Shown here one piece after another: positions 1 through 7,850 of a stretch of DNA of 11,803 bases. The stretch's first letter is position 1; every line of letters begins with the position of its first letter. Below the pieces are notes generated by a model that worked only from the letters and a program-made list of their open reading frames with translations, was not told where the DNA came from and ran no database searches. The translations under genes were made by a program, and so were the position numbers. Source of the stretch: Gonium pectorale (lineage: Eukaryota; Chlorophyta; Chlorophyceae; Chlamydomonadales; Volvocaceae); NCBI GenBank assembly GCA_001584585.1, contig LSYV01000007.1, positions 280,345 through 292,147 of the forward strand, written 5' to 3'.

Positions 1-97
1 GCGCGCGTCGCGTCGTCGCGGCGCGGCGGCGGCGCGGCGGACGGCGGCGGGCGGGCGGGCGGGCGGGCGGGGCGGGGNGGGGNGGGNGGGGGGGGGG
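1..97. repeat. G-rich simple sequence with ambiguous bases (assembly edge)
   Basis: The segment starts with CG/GGC-rich sequence, becomes a GGGC tetramer run at about 48-72, and ends in a near-pure G tract to base 97. Ambiguous bases lie at 78, 83 and 87. This fits a poorly resolved homopolymer at a contig or gap edge. No gene can be read here, and the length of the G tract should not be trusted. Confidence 0.85.
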
Positions 98-150
98 CGC
101 ACACGCACGGCAGCAGGAATGCCCGCCCGCCGGAGCAGGAAAGGGAGGCT

Positions 151-175
151 GTGCTGTGCTGTGCTGTGCTGTGCT
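151..175. repeat. (GTGCT)5 pentamer microsatellite
   Basis: Five perfect tandem GTGCT units are present. Because five is not a multiple of three, the array stays open in two overlapping forward frames, which gives short false ORFs. No function is suggested. Confidence 0.9.
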
Positions 176-1602
176 GCGCGTGGCTTTGGCGTGGTTGTCA
201 CGCTATGGGTGCGCTCCTGTCGTACTCGTATGCTCTACTCGAAAATGCGGCCGGCTGGTATGTCCACGCTGCCTTGCTGCCAGCCGGAATCGAAGTGAAG
301 TGCACCTTTGTACGGTATTCGGTATTCTCAGTGTCGCATTTGCACGCAGCAGTGCAAAGTCTGACTTGACAGAGGCGGTGGACCTTACGGCTCGTACCCC
401 GCCCGGGGGGGGGGGACAGATCCCCCAACACCCTTTACCCTTTTACGTGTTGCGTGTCGTCTCGCTCGTCTTCCTCCGCCTCGTGTTTCAGGTCCGCGCC
501 ACGGGTGCGGGCATGCGTGCCCGGAGCGGCCGCCCTGGGCGCCTCGCTCGGAGGCGACCTTGCCCGGGAGGGAAGGGGGCGTGAGGGCGCGGAGGGGGGG
601 GGCGCGGGGGCCGAGATGCTGGGAACGACCCATGGGTCGGGGATCGCAACGCTTTGGTTGAGGCTGTGGGGTCTGGCGAGTGCCTGGCCGGTCGGCTGCC
701 CCCGCCCCGGCCCCTAGTATCGCAATGTCGTCGATCAAGGTGCGGCAATCGGCGGCTGCCACACCGATTATCGTACTATGTACGGCTTCATTCTTATATC
801 GCCCTGCGCCCACTCCGCGTCCTCAAGACGGGTTGTCCCCGTACGGCAGTGCAGTACGAGCCGTCAGTCGGTTGTGGAGGGTGCCATTGGAAGGCTGGAA
901 CAATGCAGGGCCGCTCTTTTCTGACCTGCTCAGCTCTGACGGCTTCGGCCCAAATAAGAGGTTGAGTAGCGCGGCATGCATGCACATCTCTGCGTCCGCC
1001 GCGGTCACGAGAGCGGAGCCGCCCCACCCAACCCCGCATTCGCGCACACGTACGACGGGGCGCATCGGCGGGGCGGGCTAACAGTTACTGTCGCAGAGTG
1101 TCCACACCTTGTGGTGGGTCTTCGTGTGGCCTCACGTTCCTGTGGCTCTGGTAGTTGCACGCTGTCGCGTGCCGAGCTTCTTGCCCCACTTCTTCGTCCG
1201 ACGAAGGAAGGACACCCGGCTGCCCTGCCTCCGGGATCCCACGGACTGAGTGCCTGGCCAACCGGGGACAAACCAAACGCGCGGATCGCTGCCCGCCGCG
1301 CGCACCACCTCTGTGGGGCTATCCTGGGCTATATCCTGGCTCGACATGCGCGATCTCGAGGACGGAGAGTCGGAGACCCGAGTGGCAACCCAGTCAAACG
1401 CCCGGACCTGCCCGCTGAACCACCCGGTGCAGGGACAGGGCTGGACAGGCTGGATGGATAGATGGAAGCGCCTCGGGCAGACTATCCATGTGCCAGCAGC
1501 CCGAGCGCCGGTAGCAGCGGCGCCTCGACCCCTGACCGTACAAGCATGAGTGCACGTCAGCAGAGGGACCAAAGATGCGAACGCGGGAGGGGTCCGCCCC
1601 GT
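176..1602. other. Gene-poor stretch without a supportable gene
   Basis: About 1.4 kb with many overlapping open frames on both strands, as expected in GC-rich DNA. None of the conceptual proteins shows a domain, a signal peptide or a consistent exon-intron structure. Homopolymer runs include G11 at 405-415 and G9 at 594-602. I see no RNA gene, terminal inverted repeat or transposase. It could be intergenic DNA or hold untranslated or non-coding sequence that I cannot recognise. Confidence 0.5.
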
Positions 1603-1756
1603 GGTTTCTGGTTTCTGGTTTCTGGTTTCTGGTTTCTGGTTTCTGGTTTCTGGTTTCTGGTTTCTGGTTTCTGGTTTCTGGTTTCTGGTTTCTGGTTTCT
1701 GGTTTCTGGTTTCGGGTTGCTGGTTGCTGGTTTCGGGTTTCTGGTTGCTGGTTGCT
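1603..1756. repeat. Heptamer satellite array (GGTTTCT), 22 units
   Basis: Fifteen perfect GGTTTCT units fill 1603-1707. Seven variant units follow to 1756 (GGTTTCG, GGTTGCT, GGTTGCT, GGTTTCG, GGTTTCT, GGTTGCT, GGTTGCT). A seven-base unit is coprime with three, so each strand encodes one heptapeptide in all of its frames: VSGFWFL forward and NQKPETR in reverse. This explains the many overlapping ORFs here. The unit resembles but is not the plant TTTAGGG or Chlamydomonas TTTTAGGG telomere unit, and the array is internal. Variants cluster at the 3' end only. Confidence 0.95.
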
Positions 1757-1828
1757 GCTGCGGGTCATACTCCACATACAGAGAATCTGATGAGGGCACG
1801 TTGCACCGACTCAGCCGCCGCTGGTAAC

Positions 1829-1882
1829 GGACCTTGCAAGTAGAGCCACAGTCCCGGACCTCGCAAGTGAAGCCACAGCCCC
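1829..1882. repeat. 27-bp tandem duplication (two imperfect copies)
   Basis: Two head-to-tail 27-bp units, 1829-1855 and 1856-1882, both start GGACC, share GCAAGT and AGCCACAG blocks and differ by a few substitutions. A third partial start (GGACCGG) follows at 1883. No coding or regulatory role is evident. Confidence 0.8.
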
Positions 1883-1952
1883 GGACCGGCTTGCACAGAC
1901 CGCCACGGCCGGTAGGTGTCTGCTGCACCCTCGTTAGCCCGCGGCGAATAGC

Positions 1953-2279
1953 GCCACCGACTTGGACCCGCTGCGCGCCAGGCTCACGGTCGCACAGGGC
2001 GATACTGCCAACACCCTCTGAACATCCGCAGATCAGGGTGGGTTCCGGAGCCGTGCCCATCGACGCACAGCCCTGTGCTTTCGCGCATTACAGCACAAGT
2101 AAGGCATGGCACCGTAGCATGTAATGCGCAGCACCGACAACGAACCAGCGCCACCGGGCAGCAACGACGTGCGTGTGCAACTGGCGGTGGTCTCCACTAG
2201 GACTAGCATACAGGCCGTCCCTACACGGCCCACACAGGGTGCACAAAGCAAAGCCCATCCGAAATCCCTTTACAGAGCA
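1953..2279. repeat. 327-bp direct repeat, copy 1
   Basis: This block recurs exactly 747 bases downstream at 2700-3026. I found no substitutions or gaps when reading the two side by side. Weaker similarity runs about 8 bases further, to 2287/3034, with two differences. The copies do not begin with TG, so they do not look like standard LTRs. A 72-codon minus-strand frame (2033-2251) is repeated identically, but it is just part of the duplication. Possible causes are a recent segmental duplication, an unknown repeat family or an assembly artefact. Confidence 0.95.
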
Positions 2280-2287
2280 TTATTGCT

Positions 2288-2699
2288 CAGTCGTGTCGTG
2301 ATGCTCACAAGTCCCGGGCATGTTACAAGAACCGGTCCATTGGCAAACTCGGGCCACTATGGCCAGCACTCAGATCCCAGCCGCCCGAGCTGCCATTCCT
2401 CCTTCCCGTCCACCTCACCGTCTCCTAGACCAACTCCCCCCACACCAAAATCTCCCGAAGATGGCTGCTTCGAGCCCCACATAGTGCCGCTCAAACGGTA
2501 TTGGCAGCCATTCACCACCCCGACCCTTGGTTGCTCCCCCCCAAAACCCCCGTTATTGAAATTGCACTAGTGGCCAGACACACTCCAGTTAGTGCAGCAC
2601 CAAGACAAAGCAGCAGGGCACCACCTGCACCACCTACCCCTGCTGCGTACCGGCGCGGCCCACCCCCAGCAACCTGGGCGGGCGGGCGGGAAACTAAGG
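2288..2699. other. Spacer between the 327-bp direct repeats
   Basis: A 412-bp stretch rich in C and CA. Its forward frame is open across the repeat-spacer junction, but the predicted peptide is low-complexity Pro/Ser/Thr and lacks a recognisable domain. I see no primer-binding site or polypurine tract that would make it the interior of a small LTR element. No gene is called. Confidence 0.5.
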
Positions 2700-3026
2700 G
2701 CCACCGACTTGGACCCGCTGCGCGCCAGGCTCACGGTCGCACAGGGCGATACTGCCAACACCCTCTGAACATCCGCAGATCAGGGTGGGTTCCGGAGCCG
2801 TGCCCATCGACGCACAGCCCTGTGCTTTCGCGCATTACAGCACAAGTAAGGCATGGCACCGTAGCATGTAATGCGCAGCACCGACAACGAACCAGCGCCA
2901 CCGGGCAGCAACGACGTGCGTGTGCAACTGGCGGTGGTCTCCACTAGGACTAGCATACAGGCCGTCCCTACACGGCCCACACAGGGTGCACAAAGCAAAG
3001 CCCATCCGAAATCCCTTTACAGAGCA
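2700..3026. repeat. 327-bp direct repeat, copy 2
   Basis: Second copy of the block at 1953-2279, same orientation, identical by eye over its whole length. The left flank is unrelated to that of copy 1. The right flank diverges after about 8 further partly matching bases. Confidence 0.95.
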
Positions 3027-3034
3027 ATATCGCT

Positions 3035-3397
3035 GTATAGCCCAGTCCAGTCCAGACAGCAAAGTGTGTCTTTTGGACCTTCATCCTCCGCCCACATGAG
3101 ATTGAAAGTCCCTCATGCTTGTACAGTTGGTCCAGGACTGTCCGGGGACTCGGCGTGTTGTGCCAGGCCTTGGCGGGCTCTGAGCGAGCGAGTGCGTTAG
3201 GCTATTACATGGAGTACCACTATTGATGAACCGCTTATTGGACGGCGCCCTGTACGGACATCGGCGCGAGGTGGGCATATGTCTGCCACGGGAGTACGGT
3301 CCACACGATGGTCAGATGCGGCGTTACATGCTGGCTGGAGTGGGCAGTCACCAGTGGAACCGACCCGGAACATCCGTAGCAGGGTTCTCCACGGGGC
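3035..3397. other. Unassigned sequence, possibly repeat-derived
   Basis: No gene can be supported here. The plus frame beginning at 3223 runs through the palindromic segment to 3684, but its translation shows no domain. It also overlaps, on the opposite strand, the better acidic frame at 3589-3792. A short CCAGT run (3043-3055) is the only local repeat seen. The region may be the flank of a degraded mobile element. Confidence 0.4.
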
Positions 3398-3532
3398 CTG
3401 AAAACAGTCCTTGGCTGCAAGGAGTGTCCCCATTCCCAGCCCCTTGGCCTGCAAGGACTTTTCGCTGCACCGTCCCCAAATTTTTCCTTGCTGCAAGGAA
3501 GCCGCTGCAAAACGTTCCTTGCGGGTTTTCAG
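3398..3532. repeat. Palindrome-rich fold-back segment (MITE-like candidate)
   Basis: The 135-bp segment is bounded by 8-bp inverted repeats, CTGAAAAC (3398-3405) and GTTTTCAG (3525-3532). Inside are three short hairpins with the same arms: TCCTTG/CAAGGA at 3408-3423, CCTTG/CAAGG at 3442-3456, and an 8-bp-arm one-base-loop palindrome TTCCTTGC-T-GCAAGGAA at 3484-3500. A further half-site GTTCCTTGC follows near 3515. No target-site duplication was found, so the mobile-element call is inference. It could also be 3' sequence of the minus-strand acidic frame. Confidence 0.5.
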
Positions 3533-3588
3533 TGCCACAAATGCGTAATGGACTTTCCAAGTGGGTCACGGTTGTCCTGGCAACGTTG

Positions 3589-3792
3589 TTACCGCTTGAA
3601 GCCCAATGCAGCAAGCTCCGCCTCACGGGCAATGGGCAGGTCATCGTCACTGCCTGTGCCCTCCTCGGCAACCTGCTCCTCTAGCTCCTCCTCCTCGCCA
3701 TCCCCCGACTCGTACTCGCTCTCGTCGTTGGCAAGTCCGTAGAGAGAGCTTGAAAATTCAAAATGCCCAAATGTAACAGACAGGGGAGACCT
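3589..3792 (-). pseudogene. Orphan acidic C-terminal reading frame (hypothetical, possibly transposon-derived)
   Basis: This minus-strand frame opens after a TAG at 3793-3795 and ends at TAA (3589-3591). It has 67 sense codons and no ATG. The product is strongly acidic: a YGLANDESEYESGDG stretch is followed by Glu and Asp runs (EEEELEEQ, SDDD), then a predicted helical end LPIAREAELAALGFKR before the stop. The composition and ordered codon use are unlike chance and resemble the C-terminal tail of a larger protein. Only about 280 bp separate it from the poly(A) signal of the upstream minus-strand gene, so there is little room for earlier exons. A truncated gene or the 3' end of a mobile-element ORF is more likely than a whole gene. 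I do not recognise the family. Confidence 0.4.
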
Positions 3793-4068
3793 CTAAGAAC
3801 AGACGACACTGCGGCACCGCAACGCTGCTGTACACTACAGCGTCAGAAAAGGGCGTTGACACATCTAAACCTTGGAGGTCGTTCACAGAGGTAATCACAA
3901 GTCATACATTTGGCGATCCAAAAATGTGAATCCACCGATCGAACATCGAACACCGAACGATCGCGCTGCGCATACCATGATCACGACGCTAAGCTAGCTA
4001 CCGAAACACTGCGTGGTTATTAATCTTGTACTGGGTGCAGCTTGCTCGCAGACCAGACCGCAACCGGG
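3793..4068. other. Less GC-rich intergenic stretch
   Basis: This stretch is visibly richer in A and T than its surroundings. It contains three near-identical heptamers (ATCGAAC, ATCGAAC, ACCGAAC; 3938-3958) flanked by two CGATCG palindromes (3936-3941 and 3958-3963). A minus-strand frame without ATG is open for about 45 codons across 3760-3900, but it lacks a domain and is not called. It lies downstream of the lectin-like gene and upstream of the orphan acidic frame. Confidence 0.4.
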
Positions 4069-4073
4069 TTACA
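4069..4073 (-). promoter_or_regulatory. TGTAA poly(A) signal of the lectin-like gene
   Basis: TGTAA on the minus strand, about 145 bases beyond the stop codon at 4219-4221. TGTAA is the usual polyadenylation signal of Chlamydomonas and Volvox nuclear genes (family knowledge). The position gives a plausible, rather short 3' UTR. A five-base motif also occurs by chance, so the assignment rests on position. Confidence 0.55.
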
Positions 4074-4218
4074 CGCTCCCAGGCCTTGCACACAGGCACT
4101 GACAGCCTGCACCGGAACTGCGGAGCCGCGCGTTGCTATTTCGAACAACGCGACGTACGAGGCACCAGCCAATATGTCACGTCAACGCCGTGCGCCAGCT
4201 GCTCTTACGGATTACGGT

Positions 4219-6381
4219 TTACTTTTTCTTCAGCTTTAGCCACTTCGTGTAGCAAACCACGTAGTGCTTCTCCTGACACTTGCGCGCGTACGGACCGCCC
4301 TTGCCCTTGGGGTCGATGTAGGCGCACAGGTCCTTGTCCCGTCCGGAGACCCAGCATCCCTTCTTGGACTGGTAGCAGAGAGGGCTGGTTGGCTCTGCGG
4401 TCGGTGGGGACGGAGGCCGTCAATGCAAGCAGCTCACGGCTTGGTGTGGACGCTGAGGATCTTAGTTGCGGCATGACAAGCATGTGCGACGTACGCGCCA
4501 CGAGCATGACAACAGCAGCAACTTCAATATGTGCTACGGTACGGTGCGCCGGCCTGAATGGGTGGGAGCTTTCGTCGCTACGCCGCAGCGTAGGGGCGTG
4601 TGTATAGTGCGGGTCCTGCATTCAGTCTGGTGGTAGTTACAGTGGGGCGAAGCACGGGCGAGCTACCCATCCGGGCGCCCCTGCATGCCTGATTTGCACA
4701 CCGCACCGCACCAACGCACCAAGCAGGTCCTTTTTGTTGTAGGGGATGAGGCCTGTTGGCGGATGAGATAGGCGGGGTATGGGAGGAGGTATGTGAGCCG
4801 TAGACATGGCCGAAACATACATTGCTCATGGCTGGATGCGGAAATAGCAGGGCGGTGATCGTTTAGGTTCATGGCGGACTCTCGCCCGGCTTGGCGGGTT
4901 TGGGCCGAGGACGACCCACGGGTCATATACTTCCACACGAGCACGCCGCCACAACCGCACCGCACCGTAGCCCTTCTCCTTGCAGTAGTCCTCCGCCTCT
5001 GCGTATGTGTACTTCTTGTTTGTTGCAATGAGCAGGAGGTCCTTGTACTTGTAGGCTTCGTACTCCTTGGCTGCGATTCGCATGAGCGCGCACGCACGCG
5101 GGTACACACGGGGTCATATGAACCGAAAAAAGCCCACATGAAACAGGCTAGGGCTGCCAGGATTTATCTTGCCATGCAATGCAAAGGCGGGCAGCCTGTG
5201 CACCACGTGAGATTGGGCCGGAATCGCACATGCATGCGGCAGTATGAGTCGCAACCCAACGCAAGCAAGCCGTTGCAAACGACGGCAGTAAGTGCAGGAC
5301 AAGGCAGCACATACACGACGCGGTGTGGGAAGACCGAGCGGCCTGACGCTGCCGACATTTGGGATTGCCGGTAAGCATAAAAAACATACCGCTCACACCG
5401 CACCTGGTGGTGACTTGGAATTGGGCTTCTTTGTTGTCGGCTTGCTGCTTGCTGGCTTGGGCTTCTGTAGGGATACTTCGGTACTTCGTTAGGGCTTGAG
5501 GCGTTGGAGTTTCATCGCGCAAACCGGATCCATCCCGAGCCAAGTGAGTTTCCGTACTTTTGGAATCTAGAGAATAAATGTACGGAATGCGAGGGGCTGG
5601 TGGAAACTTCAGGCATGGCACCAGCATCTGATCCTAAAGAGGACCTCACCGGAGGGGGCGATGGGGGTGATGGGGGTGATGGGGGTGGAGACGGTGGCTT
5701 CGTCTTGGGGGTCGGGGGCGCCGGCTGCGGAGAATCAAATCACAACATGTAGATATGTCGAAAGGGGTTCAAAGCGGCAGCAGGCGGTCCACCCATCCGC
5801 GCGCACGGCCAGCACCCAGCAGTATGGTCGCACATGCTGCCCCTCACAGCTACAGGCTCTACAAGCATCGCAGAATCTTCAATCCATGTCACTCATGTCC
5901 CACGGGTCATCTGCTCACATGCGGTGGCGACGGCGGCGAAGGCGAGGGAGTCTTGACCACGGTAACGACGACCACCGGTTTCTTCGCCTCCTTCTTCAGG
6001 TCGGCCTTCTTTAGGTCGGGATTTGCGTGTACACCTGTGAATGGGAATGGGAATGCGGAAGTAAGGCTGAGCCCTGCACGGGGCAAGGACATTGAACAAC
6101 CGAGGGACGGCCGGCGCCGGCTGCTGCTGCTGCTGCTGCTGGGTTGTATACACACAACAGGGATCTTCACCAGTTGGTCCGCCACTTGCTTTCCGGTCCC
6201 CATCGATCACAGCGCGCCCGGATCGAGCCCGATGCCCGCATCTCCCCCCCTAGGCCGTTGGCCCCTGACGGCCGCTCCACGGGTCTGCCTCACCAGGCAT
6301 TGCGCACGCCAAGAGCACAGCTGCCAGCAGCAGCAGCGCCAGAGAGGAGCGCGGCGGTGAGAGGCGGTGAGAGGTGGCCAT
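4219..6381 (-). CDS. Secreted C-type-lectin-like domain protein with Pro-rich stalk, 7 exons, complete
   Basis: Exons on the minus strand are 6381-6294, 6034-5919, 5724-5650, 5464-5404, 5070-4966, 4752-4720 and 4394-4219. They join in frame (intron phases 1,0,0,1,1,1) into 217 codons plus TAA. All six donors are GTGAGG, GTGAGC, GTGCGG or GTGCGT, and all acceptors are CAG. Residues 1-33 form a signal peptide with a LALLLLAAVLLA core and a VHA cleavage motif. Residues 34-60 are Lys-rich, with two similar LKK(A/E) units and a VVVVTVV run. Residues 61-93 carry SPP/PPSPPP motifs like volvocine hydroxyproline-rich wall proteins, and 94-114 are Lys/Ser/Pro-rich. Residues 115-210 match a compact C-type lectin fold: YTYAEAEDYCKEKG helix, GCW, LCAYID, then C-8-C ending in HYVVCY. 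The six Cys are 143, 166, 173, 183, 199 and 207; the classical pairs would be 143-207 and 183-199. EPN, QPD and WND motifs are absent, so calcium-dependent sugar binding is not predicted. The start lies in a good context (GCC ATG GCC). An extracellular-matrix or cell-surface role is inferred; the ligand is unknown. Confidence 0.85.
4720..4752 (-). other. 33-nt micro-exon (exon 6) of the lectin-like gene
   Basis: The exon lies between acceptor AACAG (AG at 4754-4753) and donor GTGCGT (starting 4719). It encodes LIPYNKKDLL plus two split codons. Phase 1 at both ends joins the Gly of exon 5 and the Glu completed by exon 7. It supplies the loop between the first Cys helix and the second half of the lectin-like domain. 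Without it exons 5 and 7 would still be in frame, but the domain would lose 11 residues. Confidence 0.75.
5650..5724 (-). other. Proline-rich stalk exon (exon 3), 75 nt, symmetric phase 0
   Basis: The exon reads PAPPTPKTK and then PPSPPPSPPSPPSPPPP. It is partly built from a 9-nt unit (CCCCCATCA on the minus strand) repeated about three times. Ser-Pro-Pro motifs are typical sites of prolyl hydroxylation and O-glycosylation in green-algal wall proteins (established knowledge). Both ends are phase 0, so the exon could be skipped or duplicated without a frameshift. Confidence 0.75.
6121..6141. repeat. (CTG)7 trinucleotide repeat in intron 1 of the lectin-like gene
   Basis: Seven perfect CTG units on the plus strand, which is (CAG)7 in the transcript of the minus-strand gene. 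It lies inside the 259-nt first intron (6293-6035), so it is not translated in the model. Confidence 0.95.
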
Positions 6382-7850
6382 GGCGGACGTCGCAGCTGAT
6401 TGGCCGGGATGCCGCGCTGAAGAAGCCAAGGAGTGCAATCAAGGATTAGCTGCCGGAGAGCCTGCCAGAGTCTCAGACCACAGCGCGCAGGGAATTCTTC
6501 GTGATAGTGGGCGGACCGTGGATAACTACCGGTACGCAGCAGGGCTCCGTATTTGTAAGCGCACGTTTCATGTGAATTTACACTCTATTGAAAGACGACT
6601 GTCCCGTTGCTGACTGTTCGTAGCAGCACTAGATCGATTGGAGCTGTCACGCGCCCGGGGGTGCGGACGAGCTCGGACGAGCGCGTCTGTCTGGGACGGT
6701 CCCATCCGCGGCAGTACGCGACGCAGCCGGCGTCACGCCCGTATAGCGCCTCTCAGGCAACGCTGAATCCCGGAAACGCGTGCAAAAAAGAGAAACCTGC
6801 ACAGAAAGGGCCACAAGAAGCGCCGCAGATGCGGCGGAAGCGGGCGCCAAGGGGGCAGGAAAACGGAGCGCGACCGACAAGCCGACATAGTAGACCGCAG
6901 GCGGGGGGCAAAACCTCTACGAACATACCGTACACACCCGGAGTCGCGACATTTCCAGTGGGGCAGTCCATCGACCATCTCATAAATAATGATGCGCACA
7001 CCCGTACCGTAGTCGGCACTCTGGAGGCAAGTCCACTGGTACGGCAATCGCCCCTAGCGTTGCACTTGGCGCCGGGACAGGTTGCAGTTGCTTTGGCAAC
7101 GGCGGCTAGAGTAAGGATTATGGCATAGGCCTGGGCGGCTGAGAGGGCGTCGGGGCCGATGGCGGCTGCGCTGCGGTGAAAGCTGGAATCGCTCAGGCTG
7201 GGCAAGCTGGGCGGCAGCTGGGATGGGGTAACTATGGGGAAAGGGCACGGGATACTTCAAGTTGGGCAGGGCATGGCGGAGGCGCTTGTCGCCGTGTGGC
7301 ATGCAGCATTATGTATGACGACGCTTGGACACCCTTAGGTACCGAGGGTACCGCACTGTGTTCCAAGTGTATTCCAATCATGTACCCTACGTTGTTGCTT
7401 CAGCGCCTCGCTCGTCTCACTGAGAGATTGCGGTGGTTGGAAGCCGGGAGTGAGTCAGTCAGGAGGGCTGAGTTCGACTCGAGAGGGAATTCGTGGGGAC
7501 GAGGGACAAGGAAAGGCGAAACCATGCGAGGGACAGAACGGCCCTCCCTCCCAAAACTGCCAAAGCGGTGGGCACAGCAGCAGGCGCTCGCTGTGGACTG
7601 GTGGCTGACGGGTGCCTGCTATTCAGTGGGGGGGGGGGCTCGGGGGCAGGATGAATCGGCATCCGCAGGCGGGGCGCGGTGGCAGGTGGGAGCCAGTGGG
7701 GTTGCGATGTCTTGCGGAGGGGGGATGCCTCATCGCAAGCCGGTACGAGGGACTGTACTGCAACGCCGACGCGGGGGTTGCTGACTACACAAACACACCT
7801 GACGCGAGCCCTGCCACTCGCGCTGGCGCTCGCGCCGCTGGCACTGTTAC
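6382..7850. other. Spacer between divergent genes
   Basis: About 1.5 kb separates the start of the minus-strand lectin-like gene from the promoter-proximal region of the plus-strand oxidoreductase gene. It should contain both promoters and 5' UTRs. An inverted CCAAT (ATTGG, 6399-6403) lies 18 bases upstream of the lectin-like ATG, probably already in its 5' UTR. No convincing TATA box was seen. A G11 run lies at 7628-7638. Several open frames are present without domains; the only one worth noting is the Cys-rich minus-strand segment at 7008-7130. Confidence 0.5.
7008..7130 (-). CDS. Candidate exon: hydrophobic segment followed by Cys-rich stretch (weak)
   Basis: A 123-nt minus-strand segment lies between CAG (AG at 7132-7131) and a GTACGG donor (from 7007), phase 0 at both ends. 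It encodes AYAIILTLAAVAKATA, which resembles a signal-peptide core, followed by CPGAKCNARGDC, a spacing reminiscent of an EGF-like module. No ATG lies in this frame close upstream. A different frame just downstream (about 7047-6930) continues with Trp and Cys residues (PYQWTCLQ, HWKCRDSGC), as if a one-base shift broke a Cys-rich protein. Codons such as ATA, CTA and AGA are unlike the two main genes. It could be chance, a broken gene, or one exon of a small secreted protein. Confidence 0.2.

Noticed and set aside
1603..1756. Interstitial telomere repeats
   Set aside because: The unit GGTTTCT differs from both TTTAGGG and TTTTAGGG types, and the array is internal with variant units.
1394..1843. 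Several long overlapping ORFs on both strands with VSGFWFL or NQKPETR repeats
   Set aside because: They are the inevitable translation of a stop-free heptamer array whose unit length is not a multiple of three. No domain flanks it.
2033..2998. Two identical 72-codon minus-strand ORFs as a duplicated gene pair
   Set aside because: They are identical only because the 327-bp repeat is; the peptide has no recognisable feature and no start context or splice structure.
1953..3026. LTR pair of a small retrotransposon (TRIM)
   Set aside because: Copies do not start with TG, no primer-binding site or polypurine tract was recognised in the 412-bp interior, and no target-site duplication was found.
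3223..3684. Plus-strand 153-codon ORF as a gene
   Set aside because: It runs through the palindromic segment and antisense to the acidic frame, with no domain or codon pattern of its own.
4966..5107. Continuing exon 5 through VRLWRRARVEVYDPW instead of splicing
   Set aside because: A GTGCGG donor sits right after the conserved CKEKGYG, and the read-through sequence does not fit a lectin domain, while the micro-exon and last exon do.
5650..5724. Reading exon 3 of the lectin-like gene in phase 1 (TPITPI repeat) and joining it straight to exon 5
   Set aside because: Exon 2 ends in phase 0, which fits the PPSPPP frame, and an exon at 5464-5404 with CAG acceptor and GTGCGG donor supplies the needed phase change.
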